Source: Pseudomonas coleopterorum (lineage in GTDB: Bacteria; Pseudomonadota; Gammaproteobacteria; Pseudomonadales; Pseudomonadaceae). From it: a DNA stretch of 64,000 nucleotides. The translations under genes and the position numbers were made by a program. The notes under the pieces are model-generated. The model made no database searches, had not been told where the DNA came from, and was given only the letters and a program-made list of their open reading frames with translations. The DNA is taken from positions 1,922,001 to 1,986,000 of the forward strand of contig NZ_FNTZ01000001.1 of NCBI RefSeq assembly GCF_900105555.1. The letters run 5' to 3'. This document shows, one piece after another, positions 35,680 through 45,331 of the stretch. Position 1 is the stretch's first letter. Each line of letters starts with the position of its first letter.

Positions 35680-37925
35680 GCTATACCGTGGCCGTCCGGG
35701 CCTTATGCGAGTTCACGGCCAAGGTCGGCGACCTGGACTTGCGCTTCACGCCGTCGCCGTCGGCTCAGGAAGGCATGCTTGGCCACCGCCGGGTTACCCA
35801 GGGCCGCGATGCCGGCTACCAGAGCGAAGTCACCCTCAGCGGTCAGTACCACGAATTGCTGGTGCGCGGCCGTGCCGACGGCTACGACCCGGCGCTCAAC
35901 CGCCTGGAAGAGATCAAGACCCACCGCGGCGACCTCGATCTGCAGCCCGACAACCATCGCCAACTGCATTGGGCCCAAGCCAAGGTCTATGCCTGGCTGA
36001 TGTGCCAGCAATTGCAGCTGACGCGCATGGATGTGGCCCTGGTGTATTTCGATGTCGACTACGACAAGCAGACGGTATTCAGCCAACATTGTCAGGCGCA
36101 GGACCTGGAAGCGCATTTCGAACGTCTGTGCTCGCGCTTCCTGAACTGGGCGCGTCAGGAACTGGCCCGCAGCGCCGAGCGGGACGCGGCCTTGCGCGCC
36201 TTGACCTTCCCCCATGCCGACTTTCGCGTCGGCCAGCGCGAGTTGGCGGAGACCGTGTACAAGGCGGTCAGCACCGGGCGCTGCCTCATGGCTCAGGCCA
36301 CCACTGGTATCGGCAAGACGCTGGCGACCCTGTTTCCGTTACTCAAGGCGATGGTCCCGCAGCAACTGGACAAGATCTTCTTCCTCAGCGCCAAGAGCCC
36401 CGGCCGCGCCTTGGCCCTGGAGGCCGTGGCGCAGCTGCATCGCCAGCCGGGCCTGCCGCTGCGCACGCTGGAAATGGTCTCGCGGGACAAGGCCTGCGAG
36501 CACCCGGACAAAGCCTGTCACGGCGAATCCTGCCCGCTGGCCAAGGGTTTCTATGACCGTCTGCCCGCGGCACGCGAAGACGCGGTACGCCTGCAGATTC
36601 TCGATCAGGCCCAAGTGCGTCAGACGGCCCTGGCGCATCAGATCTGTCCGTATTACCTGAGCCAGGAACTGGCGCGCTGGGCCGACATCGTCATTGGCGA
36701 CTACAACTATTACTTCGACCTCAATGCCTTGCTGTTCGGCCTGGCGCAGGAGCGTCAATGGCGCCTGGCGGTGCTGGTCGATGAATCCCACAATCTGGTC
36801 GACCGGGCGCGCGGCATGTACAGCGCCACCCTCGACCAGCGCACGCTGCAAGCCGTGCGCGTGTCGCCGCCCGCCAAACTCAAGAGTCCGCTGCAGCGCC
36901 TGAACCGCGAATGGAATGCGCTGCACGCTGATCAAGTCGCGCCGTATCAGGCGCACACGCGCTTGCCGGACAAACTGATCCTCACGCTGCTGCGCTGCAT
37001 CAGCCTGATTGGCGACGAGATGAACGCCCAGCCCCAGGGCATCGATCCGCAGTTGCTGGACTTCTATTTTCAGGCGCTGCAGTTCACCCGTGTCGCCGAG
37101 CTTTTCGACGAGCACTATGTGTTCGACGTTAGTCGCCGCGATGCGCCCGGCAAGCGTGTGCAGTCGCAGTTGTGCCTGCGCAACATCGTTCCGGCGCCCT
37201 TGCTCGGACCGCGGATCGCTGCGGCCCGCAGCACCGTCCTGTTTTCGGCCACGCTCAGCCCGCGGCGCTATTACGCCGACCTGCTCGGCCTGCCCAAGGA
37301 CCACGCCTGGATCGATGTGCAGTCACCGTTCAGTGCCGATCAGTTGGAGGTGCGCATCGTCGACGACATTTCCACGCGCTTCAACCATCGCCAGGCGTCG
37401 CTGGGCCCTATCGTGGAGTTGATCGCCAGGCAGTATCAGGCGCAACCGGGCAACTACCTGGCGTTTTTCAGCAGCTTCGACTATCTGCAACAGGTCGAGG
37501 CCTTGCTGGCCGAGCGTTATCCCGACATCGAGCAATGGGCTCAGGCACGCAAGATGGATGAAAGCGCACGGCGGGCGTTTCTCGCCCGTTTCACCGCCAC
37601 CAGCCAGGGCGTGGGCTTTGCGGTGCTGGGTGGGGCGTTCGGAGAGGGCATCGATTTGCCGGGCGATCGCTTGATCGGGGCCTTTATCGCGACCTTGGGG
37701 TTGGCCCAGTTCAATCCGGTGAACGAGCAGATCAAAGGGCGCATGAACGCGCTGTTCGGTGCGGGGTATGACTACACCTATCTTTATCCTGGGCTGTGCA
37801 AGGTGGTGCAGGCGGCGGGCAGGGTGATTCGTGGTCAGGAAGATCGGGGGGTGGTGGTGCTGATCGATGACCGCTTTGCCGAGGCGCGGGTCAAGAGTCT
37901 GTTTCCGCGGTGGTGGGCGGTTTAG
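35676..37925 (+). CDS. Fused Cas4-like nuclease and XPD/DinG-like Fe-S helicase
   Basis: A 749-aa protein. Residues ~1-190 show a PD-(D/E)XK pattern: Asp68 (GRADGYD), Glu79-Ile-Lys81 (EEIKT) and QAKVY at 101-105, as in Cas4/RecB-type nucleases. The rest is an SF2 helicase of the XPD/DinG type: Walker A TTGIGKT ending at Thr215, four cysteines (274, 281, 286, 324) placed for a 4Fe-4S cluster, and DESH at 369-372. C-terminal motifs include FSATLSP and GVGFAVLGGAFGEGIDLPG. Start is GTG 35676, overlapping the FAN1 stop; the frame is open upstream but that part is the shadow of fan1. Coupling to FAN1 points to a joint role in DNA crosslink or replication-fork repair. Confidence 0.87.
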   Translation: MSYTVAVRALCEFTAKVGDLDLRFTPSPSAQEGMLGHRRVTQGRDAGYQSEVTLSGQYHELLVRGRADGYDPALNRLEEIKTHRGDLDLQPDNHRQLHWAQAKVYAWLMCQQLQLTRMDVALVYFDVDYDKQTVFSQHCQAQDLEAHFERLCSRFLNWARQELARSAERDAALRALTFPHADFRVGQRELAETVYKAVSTGRCLMAQATTGIGKTLATLFPLLKAMVPQQLDKIFFLSAKSPGRALALEAVAQLHRQPGLPLRTLEMVSRDKACEHPDKACHGESCPLAKGFYDRLPAAREDAVRLQILDQAQVRQTALAHQICPYYLSQELARWADIVIGDYNYYFDLNALLFGLAQERQWRLAVLVDESHNLVDRARGMYSATLDQRTLQAVRVSPPAKLKSPLQRLNREWNALHADQVAPYQAHTRLPDKLILTLLRCISLIGDEMNAQPQGIDPQLLDFYFQALQFTRVAELFDEHYVFDVSRRDAPGKRVQSQLCLRNIVPAPLLGPRIAAARSTVLFSATLSPRRYYADLLGLPKDHAWIDVQSPFSADQLEVRIVDDISTRFNHRQASLGPIVELIARQYQAQPGNYLAFFSSFDYLQQVEALLAERYPDIEQWAQARKMDESARRAFLARFTATSQGVGFAVLGGAFGEGIDLPGDRLIGAFIATLGLAQFNPVNEQIKGRMNALFGAGYDYTYLYPGLCKVVQAAGRVIRGQEDRGVVVLIDDRFAEARVKSLFPRWWAV

Positions 37926-37935
37926 TGTTTGGCTT

Positions 37936-37976
37936 GGGGGCCTCTTCGCGGGCAGAGAGCTCGCCAAGAGGCCCCC
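37936..37976. repeat. REP-type inverted repeat after the helicase gene
   Basis: GGGGGCCTCTT at 37936-37946 pairs perfectly with AAGAGGCCCCC at 37966-37976. The inner sequence CGCGGGC is typical of P. putida-type REP. It sits between convergent genes. Confidence 0.7.
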
Positions 37977-37988
37977 ACTGACACCCAG

Positions 37989-38015
37989 AAAAAAACCCGC
38001 CGAAGCGGGTTTTTT
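37989..38015. terminator. Bidirectional intrinsic terminator between helicase and nuoN
   Basis: A seven-A run, then stem ACCCGC/GCGGGT around CGAA, then a six-T run. It works in both directions: it ends the fan1-helicase transcript on the plus strand and the nuo operon on the minus strand. Confidence 0.9.
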
Positions 38016-38029
38016 CATGCAGCCAGTTT

Positions 38030-39514
38030 TCAGCCTTTCACCACCACCGAACCCAACTGGAAACCGGCATGTTGCACCAGCTCCAGCAGCGGTTGCGGGT
38101 ACACACCTAGGAGGAATGCCAGCACCGCGATCGCCAGCAGCATCACGCCACCGGTGCGCTGTTCCCACTTCAGCGGGGCATCGGTGCGGCGCAGGTTTTT
38201 CTCCATCAGGTACAGAGTCACCATCACCCGCAGGTAGTAGAAGACACCGATGGCGCTACCGATCACCAGCGCACCGGTGAGCCACCACAGCTGCGATTCG
38301 ACGCCCGTGGCGATGATGTAGAACTTGCCGATGAAACCGGCCGTCAGCGGAATACCGGCCAGCGACAGCATCATCACGGTCAGCACGGCGGTGAGGTACG
38401 GACGGCGCCAAAACAGGCCGCGGTATTCGTACAGCGCGTCGGCGTCGCGCCCGTTGTAGGGCGACGACATCAGGGTGATCACGCCGAACGCACCCAGGCT
38501 GGTGATCACGTAGGTCACCAGATAGACGCCAATGGCTTCCAGGGCCAGGCCCTTGCTGGCAACCAGCGCGATCAACAGGTAACCGAAGTGGGCGATGGAG
38601 GAGTAACCCAGCAGGCGCTTGAGGTTGCTCTGGGTCACCGCCAGCAGGTTGCCGATCAGGATCGACGCCACTGCAATCACCGCCAGCACATCGCTGAGCA
38701 CACCACTGCTGGCGGCTGGCGAGAGCTGGAACAGGCGCACCACCACGGCGAACACCGCGACCTTGCTGGCCGTGGCCAGAAAAGCGGCGACAGGCGCAGG
38801 GGCGCCTTCGTACACGTCCGGCGTCCACAGGTGGAAGGGCACCAGCGACAGTTTGAACGCCAGGCCAACCAGCATCATGGCCAGGCCCAACTGCGCCAGC
38901 GCACTCGGCACGCCGGTGGCGGCCAGCGCCAGGCCGATGCCCGAGAAGCTCAAGCTACCGGCATCGGCGTACAGCAGCGCCATGCCGAACAGCAGGAACG
39001 CCGAACCTGCGGCCGACAGCACCATGTACTTGATGCCGCCTTCCAGCGAGCGCTTGTTGAAGAAGGCGTAGGCGATCAACCCGTAGGTCGGCACCGACAG
39101 CAGCTCCAGGCCGATGAACAGACCGGCAAGGTGCTGCGCGCAGACCAGTACCAAGCCACCCAGGGCTGCCATCAGGATCAGCAGGTAAAGCTCTTCGCGG
39201 TTGCCCGGGTAGCCCGAGGAACCATCGCCCAGGTAGGCGTGGGCCAGGGTCACGCAGGCCAGCGTGGCCACCAGGATCAGCGCCATGTACAGCGCGGCGA
39301 AATTGTCCACCTGCAGCAGCGGCGTGACGGTGATGGGCGTGAGCTTGAGCACCGGCAGGATGGATAGCAGCGCCAGGTTCAGCCCCGCGCACGAGAGCAG
39401 GAAGGTTTGCGAATGGTTGCGCCGCCAAGCGATCGCCAGCATCACCGCAACGACGGTGACCGTGGTGATCAGCAGCGGCGCAAGCGCAATAAAGTGTTGA
39501 ATCGTCAGGTCCAT
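38030..39514 (-). CDS. nuoN: NADH-quinone oxidoreductase subunit N
   Basis: A 494-aa antiporter-like membrane subunit of respiratory complex I with about 14 TM helices. It belongs to the Mrp-related family with NuoL and NuoM and forms one of the proton channels. Conserved Glu in [15 protein letters not shown] and Lys in [17 protein letters not shown] are visible. The frame is open to 39574, but ATG 39514 gives the normal MDLTIQHF start and follows nuoM by seven bases. Last gene of the nuo operon. Confidence 0.96.
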   Translation of the reverse strand: MDLTIQHFIALAPLLITTVTVVAVMLAIAWRRNHSQTFLLSCAGLNLALLSILPVLKLTPITVTPLLQVDNFAALYMALILVATLACVTLAHAYLGDGSSGYPGNREELYLLILMAALGGLVLVCAQHLAGLFIGLELLSVPTYGLIAYAFFNKRSLEGGIKYMVLSAAGSAFLLFGMALLYADAGSLSFSGIGLALAATGVPSALAQLGLAMMLVGLAFKLSLVPFHLWTPDVYEGAPAPVAAFLATASKVAVFAVVVRLFQLSPAASSGVLSDVLAVIAVASILIGNLLAVTQSNLKRLLGYSSIAHFGYLLIALVASKGLALEAIGVYLVTYVITSLGAFGVITLMSSPYNGRDADALYEYRGLFWRRPYLTAVLTVMMLSLAGIPLTAGFIGKFYIIATGVESQLWWLTGALVIGSAIGVFYYLRVMVTLYLMEKNLRRTDAPLKWEQRTGGVMLLAIAVLAFLLGVYPQPLLELVQHAGFQLGSVVVKG

Positions 39515-39521
39515 AGCGCTC

Positions 39522-41054
39522 TTACCGGGCCGAAGCGAGTTGAGTGAAGGCGGTGCCGAACCACTGCTGCACACCGGTCATGGTGGCGGCGGAAGTGTCG
39601 AGGAAGGGCTGCGGGTAGACGCCAAGCAGAATCAGCAGGCCCGCAAGGCCCAGCACCATGATCAGTTCGCGGTTGTCCATGCCGGCCAGTACCGCGTCCG
39701 ACTTGGAAGGGCCGAAGTAGGCACGGTGGATCATGATCAGCGAGTACACCGAGCCGAACACCAGGCCGGAGGTGGCCACGGCGGTGATCCACGGTGCCAC
39801 GGTGAAGCTGCCCAGCAGGATCAGGAACTCGCCGACGAAGTTGCCGGTGCCCGGCAGGCCCAGCGAAGCGGCCGCGAAGAACAGGCTGATCGCCGGCAGG
39901 TAGGCGATGCGCGACCACAGACCGCCCATCTCACGCATGTCACGGGTGTGCAGGCGCTCGTACAGTTGACCGCTGAGGATGAACAGCGCGGCCGCCGACA
40001 GACCGTGGGCCAGCATCTGCACCACGGCGCCCTGCAAGGCCTGCTGGGTACCGGAGTAGATACCGATCAGCACGAAGCCCATGTGCGAGACGCTGGAGAA
40101 GGCGATCAGGCGCTTGATGTCGGTCTGCGCGAACGCCAGGAAGGCGCCGTAGAAAATACCGATCAGGCCCAGGGTCATGGCGATGGGGGCGAATTCCGCC
40201 GAGGCATTGGGGAACAGCGGCAAGGCGAAGCGCAGGATGCCGTAGGCCGCGGTTTTCAGCAGAATACCGGCCAGGTCCACGGAACCGGCGGTCGGCGCCT
40301 GGGCGTGGGCGTCAGGCAGCCAGGAGTGGAACGGCACCACCGGCAGCTTCACTGCGAAGGCGATGAAGAAACCCAGCATCAGCAGGTATTCGACATGTTC
40401 CGGCAACTGAGCCTTGAGCAGGTCGCTGTAGTTGAAGGTCATCACGCCGGTGTTGCTGTAGTTGAACAGCACCAGGCCCAGGATCGCCACCAGCATGATA
40501 AGGCCGCTGGCCTGAGTGAAGATGAAGAACTTGGTCGCGGCGTAGATCCGGGTCTTCTTGCCGTCCGAGGAGCTGTGACCCCAGAGCGCGATGAGGAAAT
40601 ACATCGGCACCAGCATCATTTCCCAGAAGAAGAAGAACAGGAACAGGTCCAGTGCCAGGAACACACCGACCACGCCGCCCAGGATCCACATCAGGTTGAG
40701 GTGGAAGAAGCCGACGTGGCGCTGGATCTCTTTCCACGAACACAGCACCGACAGCATGCCCAGCAGGCCGGTGAGCAGAATCATCAGCAGCGACAGGCCG
40801 TCCAGTGCCAGGTGCACGCTGATGCCGAAGCGCTGGATCCAGTTGAGCTTGAACTCGTAGGCCCAGGCCGGTTCGCCACCGGGTGCAGGGGCCAGGGTGT
40901 AGTCGCCATGGGCCCACAGCCAGAGGCCGAGAGCGAGTTCCAGGGACATGGTCAGCAAGGCGATCCAGCGGGGCAGGGTAGCGCTGCTGCGCTCCGCTAC
41001 CCAGCACAGAAGGCCGCCGATGAAGGGGATCAGGATCAGCCAGGGCAAAATCAT
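39522..41054 (-). CDS. nuoM: NADH-quinone oxidoreductase subunit M
   Basis: A 510-aa antiporter-like complex I subunit with 14 TMs, forming the middle proton channel of the membrane arm. The conserved Glu of TM5 ([20 protein letters not shown]) and the Lys-containing segment [19 protein letters not shown] are present. ATG 41054 starts 39 bases after nuoL stops. Confidence 0.97.
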   Translation of the reverse strand: MILPWLILIPFIGGLLCWVAERSSATLPRWIALLTMSLELALGLWLWAHGDYTLAPAPGGEPAWAYEFKLNWIQRFGISVHLALDGLSLLMILLTGLLGMLSVLCSWKEIQRHVGFFHLNLMWILGGVVGVFLALDLFLFFFFWEMMLVPMYFLIALWGHSSSDGKKTRIYAATKFFIFTQASGLIMLVAILGLVLFNYSNTGVMTFNYSDLLKAQLPEHVEYLLMLGFFIAFAVKLPVVPFHSWLPDAHAQAPTAGSVDLAGILLKTAAYGILRFALPLFPNASAEFAPIAMTLGLIGIFYGAFLAFAQTDIKRLIAFSSVSHMGFVLIGIYSGTQQALQGAVVQMLAHGLSAAALFILSGQLYERLHTRDMREMGGLWSRIAYLPAISLFFAAASLGLPGTGNFVGEFLILLGSFTVAPWITAVATSGLVFGSVYSLIMIHRAYFGPSKSDAVLAGMDNRELIMVLGLAGLLILLGVYPQPFLDTSAATMTGVQQWFGTAFTQLASAR

Positions 41055-41093
41055 GACGGGCTCGTTTCCTTTCGCAAAGTCACAGGATTCATA

Positions 41094-42947
41094 TCAGACC
41101 GCCGCCAGCACGACAGCGCCGAGCACCAGTACGGCGCCCGCGGCGATCGAAGCGGCATACCAGCGCAACTGACCGGTCTCGGTACGGCTCATGGCGTTGT
41201 TGCCGCCCTTGGCCGTACGCGGGATCAAGCCAATCACCTGGTCGACCGGGTCCTTGCGCAACAGGTGGCTGATCAGCAGATAAGGTTTGACGAACAGCTT
41301 GTCGTAGATCCAATCGAAGCCCCAGGCGGCGAACCACCAGGCCGACAGCATGCGGCCGATACCGCTGTTGGCCACGGCCGTGGCGAAGCTGCGCTTGCCC
41401 AGGAACAGCATGGCTGCCAGCAGGATGCCGGCCAGGGCGATGGCGCCCGACGCGATCTCCAGGCTGTGCTTGGCTTCGCCACCGGCATGGCCGACGCTCT
41501 GCGGCAGCACACCGGCCAATGGCGGATGGATCCAGGCACCGATGAAGGTCGACAGCACGATCAGCACCCCCAGCGGCAGCCAGTGGGCAACCCCGTGGCC
41601 GGCATGGGCCTCGGTCTTGGCTTCGCCGTGGAAGGTGATGAAGATCAGGCGGAAGGTGTACAGCGAGGTCATGAACGCACCCACCAGACCGGCGTACAGC
41701 AAGCCGTTGTTGCCGCTGGCGAAGGCCTCCCAGAGGATCTCATCCTTGGAATAGAAGCCGGCCGTCAGCAACGGCAGGGCCGCCAACGCCGAACCGCCGA
41801 CGATGAAACTGGCGTAGGCCAGCGGCAGCTTCTTCCACAGGCCGCCCATCTTGAAGATGTTCTGCTCGTGGTGGCAGGCGACGATTACGGCACCGGAGGC
41901 GAGGAACAGCAGCGCCTTGAAGAAGGCGTGGGTCATCAGGTGGAAGATCGCGCCGTCCCAGGCGCCAACGCCCAAGGCCAGGAACATGTAGCCGATCTGG
42001 CTCATGGTCGAATAGGCCAGGATGCGCTTGATGTCGGTCTGCACCAGCGCGGCGAAGCCGGCCAGTACCAGGGTGACACCACCGACCACGCCCACCAGAT
42101 GCAGAATGTCCGGGGCCAGGGCGAACAGGCCGTGGGTCCGGGCGATCAGGTAGACGCCTGCGGTGACCATGGTCGCGGCGTGGATCAGTGCCGACACCGG
42201 AGTAGGACCGGCCATGGCGTCTGCCAGCCAGGTCTGCAGGGGCAGTTGTGCGGATTTACCCACGGCGCCACCGAGCAGCATCAGCGTGGCCAGGACGATC
42301 CAGAAATCGCCGACCTTGAAGTGCTCGGGCGCACGCACCAGCAGTTCCTGAATGTTCAGCGTGCCCAGTTGCTGGAACAGGATGAACAGGCCGATGGCCA
42401 TGAACACGTCGCCGATGCGGGTGACGATGAACGCCTTGAGCGCTGCATTGCCGTTGTTGCGGTTGCCATAGTAGAAACCGATCAACAGGTACGAGCACAG
42501 GCCCACGCCTTCCCAACCGAAGTAGATGAACAGCAGGTTGTCGCCCAGGATCAGGAACAGCATGCTGGCAATGAACAGGTTGGTGTAGGCGAAGAAGCGC
42601 GAGTAGCCCTCTTCACCGCGCATGTACCAGGAGGCGAACAGGTGGATCAGGAAACCCACGCCCACCACCACGCCGAGCATGGTGATCGACAGGCCGTCCA
42701 GGTACAGGGTGAAGTTGGGCTCGAACCCGTCCACCGACATCCAGCGCCACAGCAGTTGGGTGTATACGCCACCTTCCGGCGGAGCAACGTTGAACTGCCA
42801 GATGACGTAGGCGGCGACGATCGCCGACAGGCCGATGGAGCCGACGCCGATCAGCGCCGAGAGGTTTTCCGAGAAGCGCCCGCGGGAGAACGACAGCAGC
42901 AAGAAGCCGATCAGCGGGAATACGAAGGTCAGAAAGATCAGGTTCAT
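41094..42947 (-). CDS. nuoL: NADH-quinone oxidoreductase subunit L
   Basis: A 617-aa distal membrane subunit: antiporter-like core plus the C-terminal lateral helix that runs along the membrane arm. Landmarks are [36 protein letters not shown] and [20 protein letters not shown]. Start ATG overlaps the nuoK stop (42944-42947), so translation is coupled. Confidence 0.97.
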   Translation of the reverse strand: MNLIFLTFVFPLIGFLLLSFSRGRFSENLSALIGVGSIGLSAIVAAYVIWQFNVAPPEGGVYTQLLWRWMSVDGFEPNFTLYLDGLSITMLGVVVGVGFLIHLFASWYMRGEEGYSRFFAYTNLFIASMLFLILGDNLLFIYFGWEGVGLCSYLLIGFYYGNRNNGNAALKAFIVTRIGDVFMAIGLFILFQQLGTLNIQELLVRAPEHFKVGDFWIVLATLMLLGGAVGKSAQLPLQTWLADAMAGPTPVSALIHAATMVTAGVYLIARTHGLFALAPDILHLVGVVGGVTLVLAGFAALVQTDIKRILAYSTMSQIGYMFLALGVGAWDGAIFHLMTHAFFKALLFLASGAVIVACHHEQNIFKMGGLWKKLPLAYASFIVGGSALAALPLLTAGFYSKDEILWEAFASGNNGLLYAGLVGAFMTSLYTFRLIFITFHGEAKTEAHAGHGVAHWLPLGVLIVLSTFIGAWIHPPLAGVLPQSVGHAGGEAKHSLEIASGAIALAGILLAAMLFLGKRSFATAVANSGIGRMLSAWWFAAWGFDWIYDKLFVKPYLLISHLLRKDPVDQVIGLIPRTAKGGNNAMSRTETGQLRWYAASIAAGAVLVLGAVVLAAV

Positions 42948-43252
42948 CCGCGCATCTCACTGGCAGCGTCGATGTCGAGCGTGTGGAAGCGGCGATACAG
43001 CTGCATCAGGATCGCCAGGCCAATCGAGGCCTCGGCCGCTGCCAGAGTGATCACCAGGATGAACATGATCTGTCCATCGGGCTGACCCCAGCGCGCACCG
43101 GCCACGATGAACGCCAGGGCAGAGGCGTTCATCATGATTTCCAGACTCATCAACACGAAAAGAATGTTACGGCGGACCATCAGGCCGACCAGACCGAGGG
43201 TGAACAGGATGCCGGCGACTGCCAGGCCATGCTCTAGAGGGATAGCGGGCAT
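42944..43252 (-). CDS. nuoK: NADH-quinone oxidoreductase subunit K
   Basis: A 102-aa three-TM subunit (Mrp C-like) of the proton-pumping arm. The two membrane Glu residues expected in TM2 and TM3 lie in [13 protein letters not shown] and [12 protein letters not shown]. Normal length; four bases separate it from nuoJ. Confidence 0.97.
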   Translation of the reverse strand: MPAIPLEHGLAVAGILFTLGLVGLMVRRNILFVLMSLEIMMNASALAFIVAGARWGQPDGQIMFILVITLAAAEASIGLAILMQLYRRFHTLDIDAASEMRG

Positions 43253-43256
43253 CTGT

Positions 43257-43754
43257 TTACTCCTTTTCCGTGCGGCCGAGGTGGAACGCCGTCACGGCTG
43301 CGGCAAGCAGCAGCATCGACGCCAGTTCAACCACCAGCAGGTAAGGCCCGAACAGGCTGATGCCGACGGCCTTGGCGTCGACCGTGGTCTGACCGATACC
43401 GGCAGCGCTGGGATTGGCGAACAGCACGTACAGCAGTTCGAGCAGCAGCAGTGCACCGAGGAAGACCGGACCTGCCCAGATACCGGGCTTGAGCCACACC
43501 CGTTCCTGCTGCACCGAGGCCGGGCCCAGGTTGAGCATCATCACCACGAAGACGAACAGCACCATGATGGCGCCGGCGTAGGCGATCACTTCGAGCACAC
43601 CGGCGAACGGTGCACCCAGGGCGAAGAAGGTCATGGCCACGGCGATCAACGAGATGATCAGATAGAGCAGGGCGTGCACGGGGTTGGTATTGGTGATCAC
43701 CCTGAGGGTGGACACCACCGCGATACCCGACGCGAAATAGAAAGCGAATTCCAT
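43257..43754 (-). CDS. nuoJ: NADH-quinone oxidoreductase subunit J
   Basis: A 165-aa five-TM complex I subunit near the quinone-channel junction. The conserved pi-bulge TM3 region [19 protein letters not shown] is clear, which is diagnostic for NuoJ. Nine bases after nuoI. Confidence 0.97.
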   Translation of the reverse strand: MEFAFYFASGIAVVSTLRVITNTNPVHALLYLIISLIAVAMTFFALGAPFAGVLEVIAYAGAIMVLFVFVVMMLNLGPASVQQERVWLKPGIWAGPVFLGALLLLELLYVLFANPSAAGIGQTTVDAKAVGISLFGPYLLVVELASMLLLAAAVTAFHLGRTEKE

Positions 43755-43763
43755 CTTTCTTCC

Positions 43764-44312
43764 TTAAGGGAGCAAGCTCTTCACGTTGATCGGCTGGGCT
43801 TCGTTCTGCGCGGCGCCCTTAGGCTTGCCGGCGACGGCCATGCCGGCCACGCGATAGAAGTTGTAGTCGGGGTTCTTGCCGGGTCCGGAGATCAGCAGGT
43901 CTTCCTTCTCATACACCAGATCCTGGCGCTTGAACTCGGCCATCTCGAAGTCCGGCGTGAGCTGGATCGCGGTGGTCGGGCAGGCTTCTTCGCACAGGCC
44001 GCAGAAGATGCAGCGCGAGAAGTTGATCCGGAAGAAGTCCGGGTACCAGCGACCGTCCTCGGTTTCTGCTTTCTGCAGCGAGATGCAGCCTACCGGACAG
44101 GCCACCGCGCACAGGTTGCAGGCCACGCAGCGCTCTTCGCCGTCAGGGTCGCGGGTCAGGACGATGCGGCCGCGGTAGCGCGGCGGCAGGTACACGGCTT
44201 GCTCGGGGTATTGCAGGGTGTCGCGCTTACGGAAGCCATGGCCGAAGACCATGATCAGGCTGCGCAGCTGCGTGCCCGTTCCTTTTACGATGTCACCGAT
44301 ATATTTGAACAT
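43764..44312 (-). CDS. nuoI: NADH-quinone oxidoreductase subunit I
   Basis: A 182-aa peripheral-arm subunit that carries clusters N6a and N6b. Two 4Fe-4S motifs are visible: [15 protein letters not shown] and [12 protein letters not shown]. It transfers electrons toward NuoB. Located between nuoH and nuoJ in the standard order. Confidence 0.98.
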   Translation of the reverse strand: MFKYIGDIVKGTGTQLRSLIMVFGHGFRKRDTLQYPEQAVYLPPRYRGRIVLTRDPDGEERCVACNLCAVACPVGCISLQKAETEDGRWYPDFFRINFSRCIFCGLCEEACPTTAIQLTPDFEMAEFKRQDLVYEKEDLLISGPGKNPDYNFYRVAGMAVAGKPKGAAQNEAQPINVKSLLP

Positions 44313-44323
44313 GGGTCAATTCC

Positions 44324-45331
44324 TCACTGAACCGTGCCGGCGGGCGTGTTCAACAACACGATCGCGGCGGTCACCAGCATGTTGATCAGGGTCAGTGGCA
44401 GGCAGAACTTCCAGCTGAAATCCATTACCTGGTCGTACCGGGGGCGCGGGATGGAAGCGCGCAGCAGGACGAACAGCATGATGAAGAACGCGGTTTTCAG
44501 TGCGAACCAGACGAACGACAGTTGCGGCAGGATCCCGAACGGACCGTGCCAGCCGCCGAAGAACAGCGTCACCAGCAGGGCCGAGATGAGAATGATGCCG
44601 ATGTATTCACCCACGAAGAACATGCCCCATTTCATGCCGGCGTATTCGATGTGATAACCGTCGGCCAATTCCTGCTCGGCCTCGGGCTGGTCGAACGGGT
44701 GACGGTGCGTCACGGCCACGCCTGCGACGAAGAAGGTACAGAAGCCGAAGAACTGCGGAATGATGAACCACAGGTTCTGCGCCTGGTACTCGACGATGTC
44801 GCGCATGTTGAAGGAACCGGCCTGGATCACGATGCCCATCAGCGACAGGCCCATGAACACTTCGTACGACACGGTCTGCGCGGAAGCCCGCAAGCTGCCC
44901 AGCAGGGCGTACTTGTTGTTGCTCGCCCAACCGGCGAACAAGACGGCATACACCGACAGGCCGGCCATGGCGAAGAAGAACAGCAGCCCGATGTTCAGGT
45001 CGGCCACGCCCCAGGTGGGGGTGATCGGGATGATCGCGAAGGCGATCAGCAGGGCGCTCATGGCCACCACCGGCGCCAGGGTGAAGATCACCTTGTCGAC
45101 GAAGGGTGGGTTCCAGTCTTCCTTGAAGAACATCTTCAGCATGTCGGCCGCGATCTGGAACATGCCGAACGGACCGACCCGGTTCGGGCCGTAGCGATCC
45201 TGCCACCAGCCCAGCAGGCGACGCTCGACGAAGCTGAGCAGTGCGCCGCAGATAACTACCGCCAGCATGATGACCAGGGCCTTGACCACACCGATGATGA
45301 TGTCGATCACTTCAGGGGTGAACCAGGTCAT
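44324..45331 (-). CDS. nuoH: NADH-quinone oxidoreductase subunit H
   Basis: A 335-aa membrane subunit that forms part of the quinone-binding chamber. Landmarks: [26 protein letters not shown] first loop, [14 protein letters not shown] with the acidic quinone-site loop, and [15 protein letters not shown]. Start ATG 45331 overlaps the nuoG stop by four bases; the long open frame upstream is nuoG's shadow. Confidence 0.97.
   Translation of the reverse strand: MTWFTPEVIDIIIGVVKALVIMLAVVICGALLSFVERRLLGWWQDRYGPNRVGPFGMFQIAADMLKMFFKEDWNPPFVDKVIFTLAPVVAMSALLIAFAIIPITPTWGVADLNIGLLFFFAMAGLSVYAVLFAGWASNNKYALLGSLRASAQTVSYEVFMGLSLMGIVIQAGSFNMRDIVEYQAQNLWFIIPQFFGFCTFFVAGVAVTHRHPFDQPEAEQELADGYHIEYAGMKWGMFFVGEYIGIILISALLVTLFFGGWHGPFGILPQLSFVWFALKTAFFIMLFVLLRASIPRPRYDQVMDFSWKFCLPLTLINMLVTAAIVLLNTPAGTVQ

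Noticed and set aside
39540..43085. A 1181-codon plus-strand frame opposite nuoM/nuoL
   Set aside because: It is the GC-rich antisense shadow of nuoM, nuoL and nuoK; composition is extreme in Gln, Gly, His and Asp, and no domain is visible. The same applies to 45331-47988 opposite nuoG and 50130-51851 opposite nuoCD.
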